A DNA stretch of 64,000 nucleotides from JACVRW01 sp963803245 (GCA_963803245.1 CAWDLI010000004.1:1-64000), one strand, 5' to 3'; positions 16,841 to 26,626 are shown, counted from the stretch's first letter. The notes: a model not told the origin generated them from the letters alone. Numbers and translations are program-made.

Positions 16841-18463
16841 TCAGAGCGCCCCCATCAGCTTGGGCGCGACCTGCTTCTTGCGGCTCATGACGCCCGGCAG
16901 CTCGAGCGCCCCGTTGCCCGCCGGCTGCCCGAAGGCCCGCTCGACGAGACCGCGGTCGCCGGCCACGAGCAGGTCGGTCCCCTTGCTGAGGATGTCCGTG
17001 ATCATCAGCGCGAACATGACGTGGCCGCCGGCCCGGCGTGCTTCCTCCATCGCCTCGGTCAGCTCCTCCTGGCGCTCGAGCAGGCCCCTGCCCACCGTCT
17101 CGATCTGCGCGATGCAGATCGTCCGGCCCCCGGGGGGCCCGTATTCCTTGGCATCGCGCGTGACGACCTGCTCAGCGGGGAGCTGTGAGACGTCGGCCGT
17201 CGCCTCGAACATCTCACGGCCGAACTCGGTCGCGTCGAGCGCGAGCACCCGCTCGAGGTACTCCACGACCGCGTGGTCGCGCTCGGTGGTCGTGGGCGAG
17301 TTGAGGATGACCGTGTCGGAGAGGATCGCGCCGAGAAGCAGGGTCGCCGTCGGGCCGGCCGGCTCCAGCCCGTTCTGGCGGAAGCGCTCGATCACCAGGG
17401 TGGCGGTCGAGCCGACCGGGTCGAAGGTCGCGGTCACCGGGAGCTGCGTCTGGATCGAGCCGATGTGGTGGTGGTCGAGGATCTCCACGATCTCCGCCTG
17501 GTCGGCACCGGGCACGCTCTGTGCGAGCTCCGCGTGGTCGACGAGCAGGACCCGGCGCGGCGTGGGACCCACGAGGTCCGAGCGGGCGACGAGGCCGATG
17601 GGACGATTGCCCTCGTCCACCGCCACCGCGGCGCCGTAGTGCACGTCCTTGAGCTGGTCGGAGATCTCGGCCACGAGATCGTCGGGGCTCACGGCCAGCG
17701 GCTCGCTCTCCATCAGCGCCTTGCACGGCGCCGCGAGCGTGACCATGCGAGCCGAGACGTACGCGTCGAGAGGCGAGACCACGACGGTCGTGCCGCGCTC
17801 CCGGGCCAGGGCGAGGACCTCCTCCGGCGGCATGCTGCCGTTCGGGGTGACCAGCAGCGAGACGCCGAGCTCGATCGCGCGCCGCTGGGCGTCGGCACGG
17901 TCGCCGACCACCATCACGTCCTCCGCCCCGATCGGCGTCGGCGCCGACCCGATCGCCATCGTGCTCACCCAGACGCGTCCGCCTATCTCCTTGTCCTCTC
18001 CGGCCACCATCTCGCCCTCGAGCACATGGACGATCGCCCCCACCGTCGTGGGCGCGTCACCGAGGCTCGAGGCCTCCCGAGACTCACGGATGTACCTCCT
18101 CGCGAGGGCTCGCATCGTCACCACGCCGGCGAGCGCGCCGTCGTCGTCGACGATCGGCACCAGGTCGAAGTTCCCGTTCGCCATCGCCAGTCCCACGTCC
18201 CTGACCGGCTCGCTGTGGTGCGACACCGGAAAGGTCTCCCGCATCACATCGCTCGCCCGCAGCATCACGTGGGGCAGGAAGTCGGGCGCCGGCGCTCCGC
18301 TGCGCTCGAGCACCCAGCGCGTCTGAGCGTTCAGGTCGCCCAGACGCACCGGCACGTACTCGTTGCTCGGGTCGAGCCGCCGCTTCAGCTCCGCATACCC
18401 GATCGCCGAGGCGATCGAGTCCGTGTCCGGATTGCGGTGGCCCGTGACGTAGATCAGCGACAC
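16841..18463 (-). CDS. ppaC: Mn-dependent inorganic pyrophosphatase (family II) with CBS-DRTGG insert
   Basis: 540 aa. DHH domain starts at residue ~5 (TGHRNPDTDSIAS), then a regulatory insert of CBS (~65-125), DRTGG (~165-250) and second CBS (~253-300). The DHH domain resumes with LLVDHAELAQ and ILDHHHIG, and the DHHA2 domain ends in SRKKQ, the pyrophosphate-binding motif. It hydrolyses PPi to phosphate; in CBS-type enzymes the insert is controlled by adenine nucleotides. I use the GTG at 18463 because the protein begins there with the conserved first strand; the open frame upstream is not conserved-looking. Confidence 0.92.
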   Translation of the reverse strand: MSLIYVTGHRNPDTDSIASAIGYAELKRRLDPSNEYVPVRLGDLNAQTRWVLERSGAPAPDFLPHVMLRASDVMRETFPVSHHSEPVRDVGLAMANGNFDLVPIVDDDGALAGVVTMRALARRYIRESREASSLGDAPTTVGAIVHVLEGEMVAGEDKEIGGRVWVSTMAIGSAPTPIGAEDVMVVGDRADAQRRAIELGVSLLVTPNGSMPPEEVLALARERGTTVVVSPLDAYVSARMVTLAAPCKALMESEPLAVSPDDLVAEISDQLKDVHYGAAVAVDEGNRPIGLVARSDLVGPTPRRVLLVDHAELAQSVPGADQAEIVEILDHHHIGSIQTQLPVTATFDPVGSTATLVIERFRQNGLEPAGPTATLLLGAILSDTVILNSPTTTERDHAVVEYLERVLALDATEFGREMFEATADVSQLPAEQVVTRDAKEYGPPGGRTICIAQIETVGRGLLERQEELTEAMEEARRAGGHVMFALMITDILSKGTDLLVAGDRGLVERAFGQPAGNGALELPGVMSRKKQVAPKLMGAL

Positions 18464-18488
18464 GGCGGCCCGGGTGGAGGCGTCCCGG

Positions 18489-18698
18489 TCAGGCGCCCGG
18501 CTCGTACTTGAACGACAGGTTGAGGCGCACGCGGTAGGTCGCCACCTTGCCGTCCTCGATCGTGAGGTCCTGGCGAACGACCTCGGCCACCCGCAGCTCA
18601 CGCAGCGAGCCCGATGCCGTCTCGATGGCGCTGCGCGCCGCGTCTTCCCAAGAGTCGGTGCTCGTCCCGATGACCTCGGTGACCCGATACACGCTCAT
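18489..18698 (-). CDS. Dodecin (flavin-storage protein)
   Basis: 69 aa, full family length. MSVYRVTEVIGTSTDSWEDA start, alpha-helix, then three beta strands ending VRLNLSFKYEPGA. GGGAGGAA Shine-Dalgarno a few bases before the ATG. Dodecins form 12-mers that bind flavins. It is first in the operon with pyrophosphatase and methyltransferase (25-nt gap to the pyrophosphatase GTG). Confidence 0.92.
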   Translation of the reverse strand: MSVYRVTEVIGTSTDSWEDAARSAIETASGSLRELRVAEVVRQDLTIEDGKVATYRVRLNLSFKYEPGA

Positions 18699-18758
18699 TC
18701 TGATTCCTCCCTGGTTTGCGGACGGGACGCGATCCTACGCCGAGGGACCGGTTCGCGC

Positions 18759-19829
18759 TTACGTCACGCGCACGGCCACGCGCTGGACCGCGTTGACGGC
18801 ATAGCCGCCCTGGTTCCAGGCATCGCCGGCATCGAGCGGCTGTGTGTTGCCCTCGGCGTCCGTCGCGCGTGCGCACAGCTCGTACTCCCCCGGTTGGGCG
18901 TCCCACTCGTACGACCAGGCGCTCCAGCCGTGCTCGCCGTTCGGCTGCTCGAGTCGTGCGTCGGCCCATGTGCCCCCGCCGTCGGCGCTGAACTCGACCC
19001 GGACGGGAGCGCCGTGCCCCGACCATGCCCGGCCCTCGATGAGCGTGCGGCCGGCGGGCACGCGGCGCGAGCGCGAGAGGAACTCGGGTATCCCCGGCGG
19101 CGCCATCAACGCGCGCGGCTTCTTGCGGGTGACAGGGGTGCCGGGATCGTCCTCGGAGCGGCGATACCGGTACGCGACCGTCTGCTGCACTCCCTCGAAG
19201 GGCTCTGCGATGGCGGTGATCGACCGAAGCCATTTCACCGACGCCATCCCGTACCAGTCGGGCACCAGCAGCCGCACCGGGAAGCCGTGCGGGGGTGGGA
19301 GCGGCTCGCCGTTCATCGCGTACGCGAGCAGCACGTCCTGCCCCAGCGCCTCGTCGACCGGCAGGCTGCGCTGGTAGTCGTGCTCCACGTCCTGGTCGAT
19401 GCCGCGGTCGTGGGCGGTGAACAGCACCTCCACGGCCTCGTCGAGCAGCCCCGCCTCTTCGAGAATCCCTCGCAACGGCGTTCCCGTCCACTCTGCACAG
19501 CCGATCGCCTCGTCGTGCCAGGGCATGGACACCGGGCGCGGCTCGAGACGAGCCCTTCCGGAGCCGGCGCACTCCATCATCACCGGCATCGAGACGGCGG
19601 GACGCGAGCGCAGCTCGTCGAGCGTCAGTGAGAGCGGCCGGCTCACGAGTCCGTCCACGACCAGCTCATAGCTCGCCGCCTCGACGTCCGGGACGTCGAA
19701 ATGGATGAGCACGTAGTGCATCCCGATTGGCGTGACGGGACGGCGCAGCGCCTCGAGCGGCATGCCCGGGTTGCGCACGGCGAGCCCAACCTCCTCGCGT
19801 GTGAACTGCCCGCTCGTCCCAGTGGCCAT
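18759..19829 (-). CDS. Sulfite-oxidase-family molybdopterin oxidoreductase
   Basis: 356 aa. Mo-ligand Cys87 in MMECAGSGRARLEPRP; the molybdopterin domain runs to ~225 (VRLLVPDWYGMASVKWL), then a Mo-co dimerisation domain with Ig fold (GHGAPVRVEFSADGG, ending AVQRVAVRVT). No Tat signal or heme domain, so a cytoplasmic protein or one with a separate electron acceptor. Start ATG 19829; longer in-frame starts would run into the divergent lactonase-like gene. The specific substrate is unknown. Confidence 0.9.
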   Translation of the reverse strand: MATGTSGQFTREEVGLAVRNPGMPLEALRRPVTPIGMHYVLIHFDVPDVEAASYELVVDGLVSRPLSLTLDELRSRPAVSMPVMMECAGSGRARLEPRPVSMPWHDEAIGCAEWTGTPLRGILEEAGLLDEAVEVLFTAHDRGIDQDVEHDYQRSLPVDEALGQDVLLAYAMNGEPLPPPHGFPVRLLVPDWYGMASVKWLRSITAIAEPFEGVQQTVAYRYRRSEDDPGTPVTRKKPRALMAPPGIPEFLSRSRRVPAGRTLIEGRAWSGHGAPVRVEFSADGGGTWADARLEQPNGEHGWSAWSYEWDAQPGEYELCARATDAEGNTQPLDAGDAWNQGGYAVNAVQRVAVRVT

Positions 19830-19878
19830 CGCCGGGCGATTGTATGCCTGGGGTCGCAACGATCTAGGGTTCGGGCCC

Positions 19879-20610
19879 GTGAAGCTCGAGCGCTTCAACG
19901 CCGGCTGGATGAGCGTGCCGGCCGGGATCGTTCGCCGGGACGACGACCTGGATCGGGCGGTTCGCCTCCCGGTGCCGGTGTACCTCATCGAGACGGCGAC
20001 CGAGCGGATCCTCGTCGACACCGGCCTGCATCCCGCGGGGGTGGCCGACCTGTCCGCCCATTACGGCCGGCCGGACGCCTTCGGCCCGTTCGTGCCCGAG
20101 CAGGAGGCGTCGATCGCCGACCAGCTCGACCTGAGCACGCTCACCATGGTCGTTCTCACGCACCTGCACTTCGACCACGCCGGCGGCCTCGCGCTCGTGC
20201 CGCCAGGGATCCCGGTGGTCATCCAGCGAACCGAGTGGGCCGCCGGCCAGGATGAGACGGCCGTCGCGCGCAACTTCTTCCTGCCGCGCGACTACGCCGG
20301 GACCGAGCGGGAGGTGCGCCTGGTCGACGGCGACCACGACCTTCTCGGCGACGGCTCCGTTGAGCTCCTGGCGACGCCGGGCCACACCCCCGGTCACCAG
20401 TCCGTTCGCGTGGGAAACGTCGTCGTGGGTGCCGACGTGGTCCACTTCGCCTCGGGGCTCGACGACCAGCGCTTCCCGGTCTTCGGCGACGACCTCTCGG
20501 CGCAGGCACGCTCCGCCGAGCGGCTGCGCGACCTCCGCGACGCAGGCTCGACCGTGCTCCCGGGCCACGACCCCGAGGTGCTGGTGCCCGGCCCCGTGCC
20601 GGTCGTCTGA
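19879..20610 (+). CDS. Metallo-beta-lactamase-fold hydrolase, N-acyl homoserine lactonase-like
   Basis: 243 aa. Zn motif HLHFDH at 95-100 followed by AGG; later metal ligands in ATPGHTPGHQSV and in the C-terminal VLPGHDPEV. Size and layout fit AiiA/AttM-type lactonases, which open homoserine-lactone or related rings; other small esters are possible. GTG start at 19879 gives family length; an earlier open frame overlaps the divergent oxidoreductase gene by about 100 nt and is not used. Confidence 0.85.
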   Translation: MKLERFNAGWMSVPAGIVRRDDDLDRAVRLPVPVYLIETATERILVDTGLHPAGVADLSAHYGRPDAFGPFVPEQEASIADQLDLSTLTMVVLTHLHFDHAGGLALVPPGIPVVIQRTEWAAGQDETAVARNFFLPRDYAGTEREVRLVDGDHDLLGDGSVELLATPGHTPGHQSVRVGNVVVGADVVHFASGLDDQRFPVFGDDLSAQARSAERLRDLRDAGSTVLPGHDPEVLVPGPVPVV

Positions 20611-20648
20611 GACGGCGAGGCCCCTCACCTCTCTGCTAGACACCGCCC

Positions 20649-21035
20649 ATGCGCACTCTCGCGGGGCTCATCTCACTCGGCCGTTTCATCTTCGGCGTCG
20701 CGTTCATCGCCGAGCCGGGACTCCTGGAGCGGGGCTGGATCGGGAAGCAGGCGCGGCTCCCCGGCGCACAGGTGCTCGCACGCGCCGTGGGCGCACGCGA
20801 CCTCGCGGTCGGGCTCGGCGGCCTGCAGGCGGTCAAGCGCAACGACGGCTCGGCCCGGCCGTGGCTGGCAGCCGCGGCCGCCTGCGACGCTGTCGACTTC
20901 GGCGCCACCTGGGCGGCCGGTCGAGGCATACCTCGCCAGGCACGCACCGGGGTGCTGGCGATCGCGGGCGTGTTCGCCGTGCTGTCTGCCGCGGCGGCGG
21001 CAGGGAGCGGGCGCCCGGAACACGACCCGGCCTGA
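20649..21035 (+). CDS. Small membrane protein, DUF4267-like
   Basis: 128 aa with about four hydrophobic segments (around 7-22, 45-60, 72-90 and 100-118) and an Arg-rich first loop. Start ATG 20649, 38 nt after the lactonase-like stop. The RAVGARDLAVGLG segment resembles small DUF4267-type proteins. No catalytic motif seen; function unknown. Confidence 0.65.
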   Translation: MRTLAGLISLGRFIFGVAFIAEPGLLERGWIGKQARLPGAQVLARAVGARDLAVGLGGLQAVKRNDGSARPWLAAAAACDAVDFGATWAAGRGIPRQARTGVLAIAGVFAVLSAAAAAGSGRPEHDPA

Positions 21036-21053
21036 GGTCTCGTCGCTGCCGCG

Positions 21054-21650
21054 ATGGTTGCCGTCGAGACGCTGACCTTCGACGAGCAGGTGGAGGCGCT
21101 CAAGGAGCGCGGCATCGTCGACGACGAGCCGAGGTTGCGCGCCATCCTGGAGGCCGCTCGTCCTGCGGAGCCGGTCGAGCGGTCGGTGCTCACGCTGTCC
21201 CGGGATGTCGTCTCCGTCGCGGCGGCGGCCGCGCGGATCGAACGCCATGGGCGGCCGGTCGTCCTCGGCCATCTGACGCTCGAAGACCTCGCGGCATTCG
21301 TCCCGATCGACGCCGTCGAGCTTCCGGAAGCAACGGCCCACCTGACGGTCGACGTTGACCTCGGCAGCGGGTCGCGCAACGTCCCGCCAGAGGACGCGCT
21401 CCGCGACATTCTCGACGCCCGGCGGTCGCCACTCACCCTCGACGAGGGCATCGCGCTGGTCCTTCAGCAGCCTGAGGTCATCGCACGCAACTGGGGCTTC
21501 TCGATGGCCGGCTCCCGGCGCGGCGACCAGCGGGTGCCCGCGTTCTGGATCAGCGAGGACCGCCCGAAGCTCGGCTGGTGCTGGGACCGCAACCCCCACA
21601 CCTGGCTGGGCACCGCCTCCTGCGCGCGCCGGCTGGTGGGCTCGGGCTAG
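21054..21650 (+). CDS. DUF5701-family protein
   Basis: 198 aa, soluble. LKERGIVDDEPRLRAILEAA at the N terminus and a conserved-looking C-terminal block (GWCWDRNPHTWLGTASC). I place it in DUF5701 from the overall pattern; activity unknown. It sits 18 nt after the membrane-protein stop, so probably in the same transcript, and its end overlaps the stop of the convergent FAD oxidoreductase. Confidence 0.7.
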   Translation: MVAVETLTFDEQVEALKERGIVDDEPRLRAILEAARPAEPVERSVLTLSRDVVSVAAAAARIERHGRPVVLGHLTLEDLAAFVPIDAVELPEATAHLTVDVDLGSGSRNVPPEDALRDILDARRSPLTLDEGIALVLQQPEVIARNWGFSMAGSRRGDQRVPAFWISEDRPKLGWCWDRNPHTWLGTASCARRLVGSG

Positions 21651-22864
21651 GCCGCCGCGCGCTCCATGATCCGCCCCGTGTTCTCGGGTCCGAAGAACTC
21701 GGGCGCGGGAAGCGTGGCCGCCATGACGCTCACGAAGTCGTCCATCGCCGCCTGGTTGCCCTGCATCGCGCCGATCAGCTCCTCCAGGTCGGGCGGAGGC
21801 GGCTCGAGCATCGCGAACTCGGCGGTCAACTCGTAGAGCGGCAGCGCCTGCTCGTCGCGCTCCCGCTGGTACCCGGCGAGGGCGTCCTCGTAGGCCCGGC
21901 GTCCCGCGAAGCAGTCATCCAGTGCGGACGCCAGCAGCTCGGCGTCGCGGAAGGCGTCGGTGATCCCCAGGCCCGTGATCGGGTGCTTGTGGTAGCCGGC
22001 GTCGCCGACCAGCGCCCACCCGGGCCCGTACGGCTGACGGAAGAAGCCCGGCAGGTTGCCCGAGCCGACGAAGCGCGTCTCGCGCGTCGCGGCGTGGATC
22101 CGCTCGGCGAACTCGGGGACGAGGTCGAACGTGCGCATGAAGGCGCCCTCCACGTCCCTGCGGTTGGCCTCGAACTCCTCCTGGGGCCAGCCCTGCACCA
22201 CGCAGGTCAGGCCGTCGTGCGTCGGGCTGACCGCCCAGCCGCGGCGGTGCTCGGAGCGCTCGTAGGTCGTGAACTCGTCCACGGGGAGGCCGCTCCAGTA
22301 CGCGTAGTACAGGGGGGTGATGCGAGGCACCTCGTTGTATCGCGCCGGCCGCACGGCCTTGGCCACGAGCGAATGCATCCCGTCCGCCCCGATCACGACG
22401 CTCGCCCGCTCGGTCACGGGCGCTCCGCCTCTCGCGTGGCCACCGATGCCGCTCACCCGTCCGTCGTCGAACAGGACCTCGTCGACGGTGAACGCCTCGC
22501 GCAGCTCGGCGCCCGCCGCCACCGCGGCGTCCACGAGCAGCGCGTCGAGCACGGTACGCCGCGGAACGAAGGCGCGCGCCTCGCCGTCGACCGGCCGTGG
22601 CGAGCCGGTGATGCTCACGTCACCGAGATCGAAGTCGTACGTGGTCACCGGCGGGCAGCCCGTGGCCTCCAGCCGGTCGAGGATGCCCCAGCGCGCGAGC
22701 GCCGCCACGGCCGGCGGGTGGAGGAGATGGGTCGACATCGTGTCGCTGGGGAACGTGGCCTTGTCCACCAGCAGCACGCGGTAGCCGGCGCGGGCCAGCA
22801 ACATCGCCGTCGGCGATCCCCCGCAGCGCGCCCCGATCACGATTGCGTCGTATGCGTTGGTCAT
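21647..22864 (-). CDS. FAD-dependent oxidoreductase (geranylgeranyl-reductase/PHBH-like)
   Basis: 405 aa. Dinucleotide motif AIVIGARCGGSPTAMLLARA near residue 6, ADGMHSLVA in the middle, and the FAD-binding GDAGYHKHPITGLGITDAF block typical of flavin monooxygenases and prenyl reductases. Start ATG 22864 (an in-frame ATG at 22873 is also possible); no clear Shine-Dalgarno, perhaps a leaderless transcript. Transcribed in the same direction as the LuxR-type gene 100 nt upstream. Confidence 0.85.
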   Translation of the reverse strand: MTNAYDAIVIGARCGGSPTAMLLARAGYRVLLVDKATFPSDTMSTHLLHPPAVAALARWGILDRLEATGCPPVTTYDFDLGDVSITGSPRPVDGEARAFVPRRTVLDALLVDAAVAAGAELREAFTVDEVLFDDGRVSGIGGHARGGAPVTERASVVIGADGMHSLVAKAVRPARYNEVPRITPLYYAYWSGLPVDEFTTYERSEHRRGWAVSPTHDGLTCVVQGWPQEEFEANRRDVEGAFMRTFDLVPEFAERIHAATRETRFVGSGNLPGFFRQPYGPGWALVGDAGYHKHPITGLGITDAFRDAELLASALDDCFAGRRAYEDALAGYQRERDEQALPLYELTAEFAMLEPPPPDLEELIGAMQGNQAAMDDFVSVMAATLPAPEFFGPENTGRIMERAAA

Positions 22865-22964
22865 GGGCGCCACGGTAAGCGCGGCCCACGGGCGCCCGCA
22901 TCGCCCGGATCAACCAACTTCGCGTCTGGCGGACGTGGTCAATTCTGACCACGCCGGCAGGGGC

Positions 22965-24605
22965 TCAGACCAGGTGGTGCTCGAACGCGAACGCGCTCGC
23001 GGCGGTGCGGGACGACACGCTGAGCTTGGCGAAGATGTTCTGGAGGTGGCGGGCGGCGGTGTGCTCGCTGATGGTCAGCGCCGCGGCGATCTCCCGGTTG
23101 CTCCTCCCCGCCGCCACCAGGCGCAGCACCTCGAGCTCGCGGGCCGTCAGGCCGCCCGTGTCGCCGGGCTCGGGCTGCCCGGCGAGCGAGTCGAGCGCTG
23201 CCACGTCGGGAGCCGCTCCCAGCTCGATGAAGCCCTGCCGCGCTCCCTCCAGCTCAAGTGCGGCCGTGTCCTCGTCGCCCAGCCGCCTGCACGCCAGGCC
23301 CACCAGCACCCGGGCGCGCGCGGCCTCGTACGGGGCCTTGAGGTCCTCCCAGAGGCTCCAGGCACGGCGCGTCGCCGTGAGCGCGGCGTCGGCGTTGCCC
23401 TCGGCGAGCCTGACCGCGCCCTCGGCCTGAGCCGCCGACGCCACCAGGGCGTCGCTGCCCTGGCGGCCGGCGATCTCCTCGAGCTCGCGCCAGGCGGCTC
23501 GGGCGGTTTCCACATCGTCCGCCGCCAGCGCGATCTCCACGTACGCGGGCAGCATCGTGGCCCGCTTCAGCGGCCGCGCGGCTTCGCCGACCGCCCGGCG
23601 GATCGAGGCCGCCGCGGCCTCGGCGTTGCCCTGCACCAGACGCAGCAGCGCCAGGCCGGGCTGTGGCTCGCGCCCCAGGCGGCTGGCTTCGCGGTACGCC
23701 GCCTCGGCGGCGTCGAACTCCCCCCTCAGGCGCAGCACCTCACCCCGCTGGTACGCGGCCTGGCCCATCGCGCGCTGGTTCACCAGGCCGCCCGCCGGGC
23801 GCGCCCCGAGCCGGCGGAGCTCGCCGAGCGCCTCCTCCCAGTCGCCTCCGAGCGTCATGAGCTCGGCGCGGTGCACGTGGCAGATGCCCGTGTGGGCGAC
23901 CATGTCGGGCTGCTGCTGGCACCAGCGCGACAGCGCGGCCGTCCACTCACGCGCGCGGCGCAGCTCGTGCGCGCCCTGACAGACGCTGATCGTGTTGCAG
24001 TAGACGAGACCCGCGGCGATCGGCGAGAGCTCCCCCGCCGTCACGGACACCATCGTCTCGTCCACCAGCCGCCGGCCCTCGTCCGTGCGGCCCAGGCTCA
24101 GCATCGCGCTGCCCTGGTCCATCCTCGCGAACGCGACGAGGTCGGGGTCGCCGCAGCGCTCCCCGATCGCGGCTGCCTCGCCGGCGGTGGCGTACGCGGC
24201 CTCGTAGTCGCGGGCCGCCATCTGCTGGACGCAGATCGCGGTGAGCACATAGCCCCACTCGGCGCAGTCGCGGCCTTCGCGGTCCACCAGTCGCTGGGCG
24301 CGGGCGAACCAGCCCGTGGCGGGGGCCGTCTCCCCGCGCAGGAACAGGGTGAGGCCGATCCAGAAGGCGCAGCGCGCGGCCGGCAGCGAGTGGTCGGCGT
24401 CGAGGTGGGCGCGGTGGGCGCGCTCCAGCGCGGCCACGTAGTCGTCGTCACGTCCGAGCATGTAGGCCGAGCGGGCGAGGAGCTCGAGATCGTCCGCGCC
24501 GAGCGGCGTGGCTCGATCGGCGTCGGAGAGCGACTCGTAGGCGCGGACCCAGGCGCGCTTCGCGTAGGCCTCGCGGCCGCGCTCGGCCGCGGCGGTGGCA
24601 GTCAC
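22965..24605 (-). CDS. LuxR-family regulator with TPR-like N-terminal region
   Basis: 546 aa. Residues ~10-460 are helical repeat segments rich in Ala, Arg and Glu (SARP/MalT-like TPRs) without a P-loop. The C-terminal LuxR HTH begins LTARELEVLRLVAAGRSNREIA and ends near SSRTAASAFAFEH. GTG start at 24605 just after an AT-rich stretch, possibly leaderless. It lies 100 nt upstream of the FAD oxidoreductase and probably regulates it. Confidence 0.88.
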   Translation of the reverse strand: MTATAAAERGREAYAKRAWVRAYESLSDADRATPLGADDLELLARSAYMLGRDDDYVAALERAHRAHLDADHSLPAARCAFWIGLTLFLRGETAPATGWFARAQRLVDREGRDCAEWGYVLTAICVQQMAARDYEAAYATAGEAAAIGERCGDPDLVAFARMDQGSAMLSLGRTDEGRRLVDETMVSVTAGELSPIAAGLVYCNTISVCQGAHELRRAREWTAALSRWCQQQPDMVAHTGICHVHRAELMTLGGDWEEALGELRRLGARPAGGLVNQRAMGQAAYQRGEVLRLRGEFDAAEAAYREASRLGREPQPGLALLRLVQGNAEAAAASIRRAVGEAARPLKRATMLPAYVEIALAADDVETARAAWRELEEIAGRQGSDALVASAAQAEGAVRLAEGNADAALTATRRAWSLWEDLKAPYEAARARVLVGLACRRLGDEDTAALELEGARQGFIELGAAPDVAALDSLAGQPEPGDTGGLTARELEVLRLVAAGRSNREIAAALTISEHTAARHLQNIFAKLSVSSRTAASAFAFEHHLV

Positions 24606-24633
24606 GACATGTAATTAAACGCCGATCGCGGCC

Positions 24634-25692
24634 TCAGCTTCTCGGGAGCGCCGATCGCAGGTCGGCCCAGAGGTCGTCGACGTCCTCGCAGCCGACGCTC
24701 ATCCGGATCAGGCCGGCGGGGATGTGCTCCTGACCGGGGTGGGTGCTGCGGCGCTCCATGGTCGTCTCCACGCCACCGAGACTCGTCGCGTGACGGATGA
24801 TTCGCGTGCTCTGGCAAGCCTGATCGGCAGCAGCGGCATCGTGAAGCTCGAAGCTCACGATGGCGCCGAAGCCGGGATAGCGAACCCGCTCGACGGCCGA
24901 GACCGTGGCGAGGCGAGACGCCAGCTCCGCGGCGGTGGCCGACGCCTGACGCAGTCGCAGCGGCAAGGTACGCATTCCACGCAGGGCGAGAAAGCACTCG
25001 AGCGTTCCTGGCGTCGCGCCGGAGACTGCGCGAGCCCTCCGCATGCTGTCGAGCTGGTCGGGGCGCTGGGTGACGGCCACGCCGAGCAGCAGGTCGGAAT
25101 GGCCGCCCAGGAACTTCGTGGCCGAGTGGACGACGACGTCGGCTCCAAGTTGCAGCGGCCGCTGCTGCAGCGGCGTGGCGAAGGTGTTGTCGACGACGAG
25201 CTTCGTACCGTCACGGCGAGGCGCCGCGCAGATCGCGGCCAGGTCGGCGACCTCGAGCAGCGGATTCGACGGCGACTCCAGCCAGAGCATGTCGGCCTCG
25301 CCGGCTCGCTGTAGCCAGCGCTCGTCCGCCACAGGCAGGCGTTCCACCTGCCAACCGCGATCGCGAGCCCCGGTCTCGACCAGTTTCGCCACCCCTTGGT
25401 AGCAGTCGTCGGCGAGCACGAGGCGCGCGTTCAGAGGGAGCTGCCCGAGGACGGCCGCGCACGCCCCCATTCCCGAGGCGAACGCCACCGCATCGCCGCC
25501 CTCGAGGCCGCCGACCACCGCTTCGAAGGCCTCCCAGCCCTCGGTGCCCTCTTCGCGGCTGTAGCCCCGGTCCGTGCCATGGAGGAAGTTCGATGCCGGC
25601 ATCATCGGGACGTTGAGCGGAGCGCCCGGGCGATCCTCCGGCCGGCCGCCGATGATCGCCCAGGTCTCGGGTGTGACCTCGTCACTGCGCAT
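24634..25692 (-). CDS. Cys/Met-metabolism PLP-dependent enzyme (cystathionine gamma-synthase/lyase family)
   Basis: 352 aa. FASGMGACAAVL (PLP-phosphate region), LWLESPSNPLLEVADL, VVDNTFATPL, the Schiff-base Lys in HSATKFLGGHSDLL, and the C-terminal HPGQEHIPAGLIRMSVGCED block. Fold type I gamma-family enzyme acting on cystathionine, homoserine esters or methionine; sequence alone does not separate lyase from synthase. ATG 25692 chosen; an in-frame ATG lies 12 nt upstream. Confidence 0.9.
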   Translation of the reverse strand: MRSDEVTPETWAIIGGRPEDRPGAPLNVPMMPASNFLHGTDRGYSREEGTEGWEAFEAVVGGLEGGDAVAFASGMGACAAVLGQLPLNARLVLADDCYQGVAKLVETGARDRGWQVERLPVADERWLQRAGEADMLWLESPSNPLLEVADLAAICAAPRRDGTKLVVDNTFATPLQQRPLQLGADVVVHSATKFLGGHSDLLLGVAVTQRPDQLDSMRRARAVSGATPGTLECFLALRGMRTLPLRLRQASATAAELASRLATVSAVERVRYPGFGAIVSFELHDAAAADQACQSTRIIRHATSLGGVETTMERRSTHPGQEHIPAGLIRMSVGCEDVDDLWADLRSALPRS

Positions 25693-25727
25693 GGGTCCAC
25701 CCATGATCGCGAAATGACGGCCCGGCC

Positions 25728-26384
25728 TCAGTCCTCCTGCGCGGCGCGGCGCGCCAACTCGGCCTCGCTCGGCGTCTCGGCGGCGAACGAGCCGCTCTTG
25801 ATCCCGGCACCTGGGCGGTAGGTCGCGATGACCACGCCGGTGGAGGAGACCTGGGAACTGGTGAGCTCGAGGCCGTCAGGCAGCGTGCCGCCGTCGAACA
25901 GGCGCTTTCCCCTGCCGAGCACGACCGGGAAGGTCCAGATGCGGAATTCGTCGACGAGCCCGTGCTCGAGCAGCGTCTGGATCAGGTTCGCGCTGCCGTG
26001 CACCTGCAGCTCGGGTCCATCCTCCTCCTTGAGTGCCCGGATGCCGCCGGGCACGTCGCCGTCGATCAGCTTCGAGTTCTCCCAGTCGAGGTGGGTCAGC
26101 GTGGTCGAGGCCACGTGCTTGGTCGCGCTGTTCAGCGGCTGGGCTCCGAATTCGTCGTCGGCGTTCGGCCAGTGAGCCGCGAAGATCTCGTAGGTCTTGC
26201 GACCCAGGACGAGGTCGAAGGGCTTCGACATCGTCTCGCCCATGGCGCTCTCCATCTGGTCGTCCCAGTAGCCGAACGACCAGCCGCCGTGCTCGAAGCC
26301 GCCGCTGGGATCCTCCTCCGGGCCGCCCGGCGCCTGCATCACGCCGTCGAGGGTCATGAAGGTGTTCACGATCAGCTCTCGCAT
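25728..26384 (-). CDS. Dihydrofolate-reductase-fold (RibD C-terminal) protein
   Basis: 218 aa. MRELIVNTFMTLDGVMQAPGG start, FDLVLGRKTYEIFAAHWPNA (NADPH-fold motif), LQVHGSANLIQTLLEHGLVDEF, and a C-terminal extension after TGVVIATYRPG. AAGGAAG Shine-Dalgarno. One of three such paralogues in the window (others at 29100 and 41805). Members are usually NADPH-dependent reductases of unknown substrate, not true folate reductases. Confidence 0.88.
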   Translation of the reverse strand: MRELIVNTFMTLDGVMQAPGGPEEDPSGGFEHGGWSFGYWDDQMESAMGETMSKPFDLVLGRKTYEIFAAHWPNADDEFGAQPLNSATKHVASTTLTHLDWENSKLIDGDVPGGIRALKEEDGPELQVHGSANLIQTLLEHGLVDEFRIWTFPVVLGRGKRLFDGGTLPDGLELTSSQVSSTGVVIATYRPGAGIKSGSFAAETPSEAELARRAAQED

Positions 26385-26626
26385 GTGGGCTTCCTTTCGT
26401 TGCGGGTCGGTCTAGTGACCGGCGCCGGCTCGGAAAGTAATCGGGCTTCCGGAGCGGCTAGCCCTCGTCGTTGATGGCGAAGCCGGCCCCGGGGGCGGCG
26501 GGGAACGTCTGCGTCGCCGGGGAGGTCGGCGGGGCACGTGGTCGGGAGCGTCGTCACGACCTCGCTCGCGGCCTGGTTCACTCCCGGTGAGAGGTCGCGA
26601 ATGTGATGGAAAGTTTCGCGTCTCGG

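Noticed and set aside
26385..26626. Possible small protein between the UvrA-like and DHFR-fold genes
   Set aside because: Short open frames exist, but there is no start context, hydrophobic pattern or familiar motif; left as intergenic.
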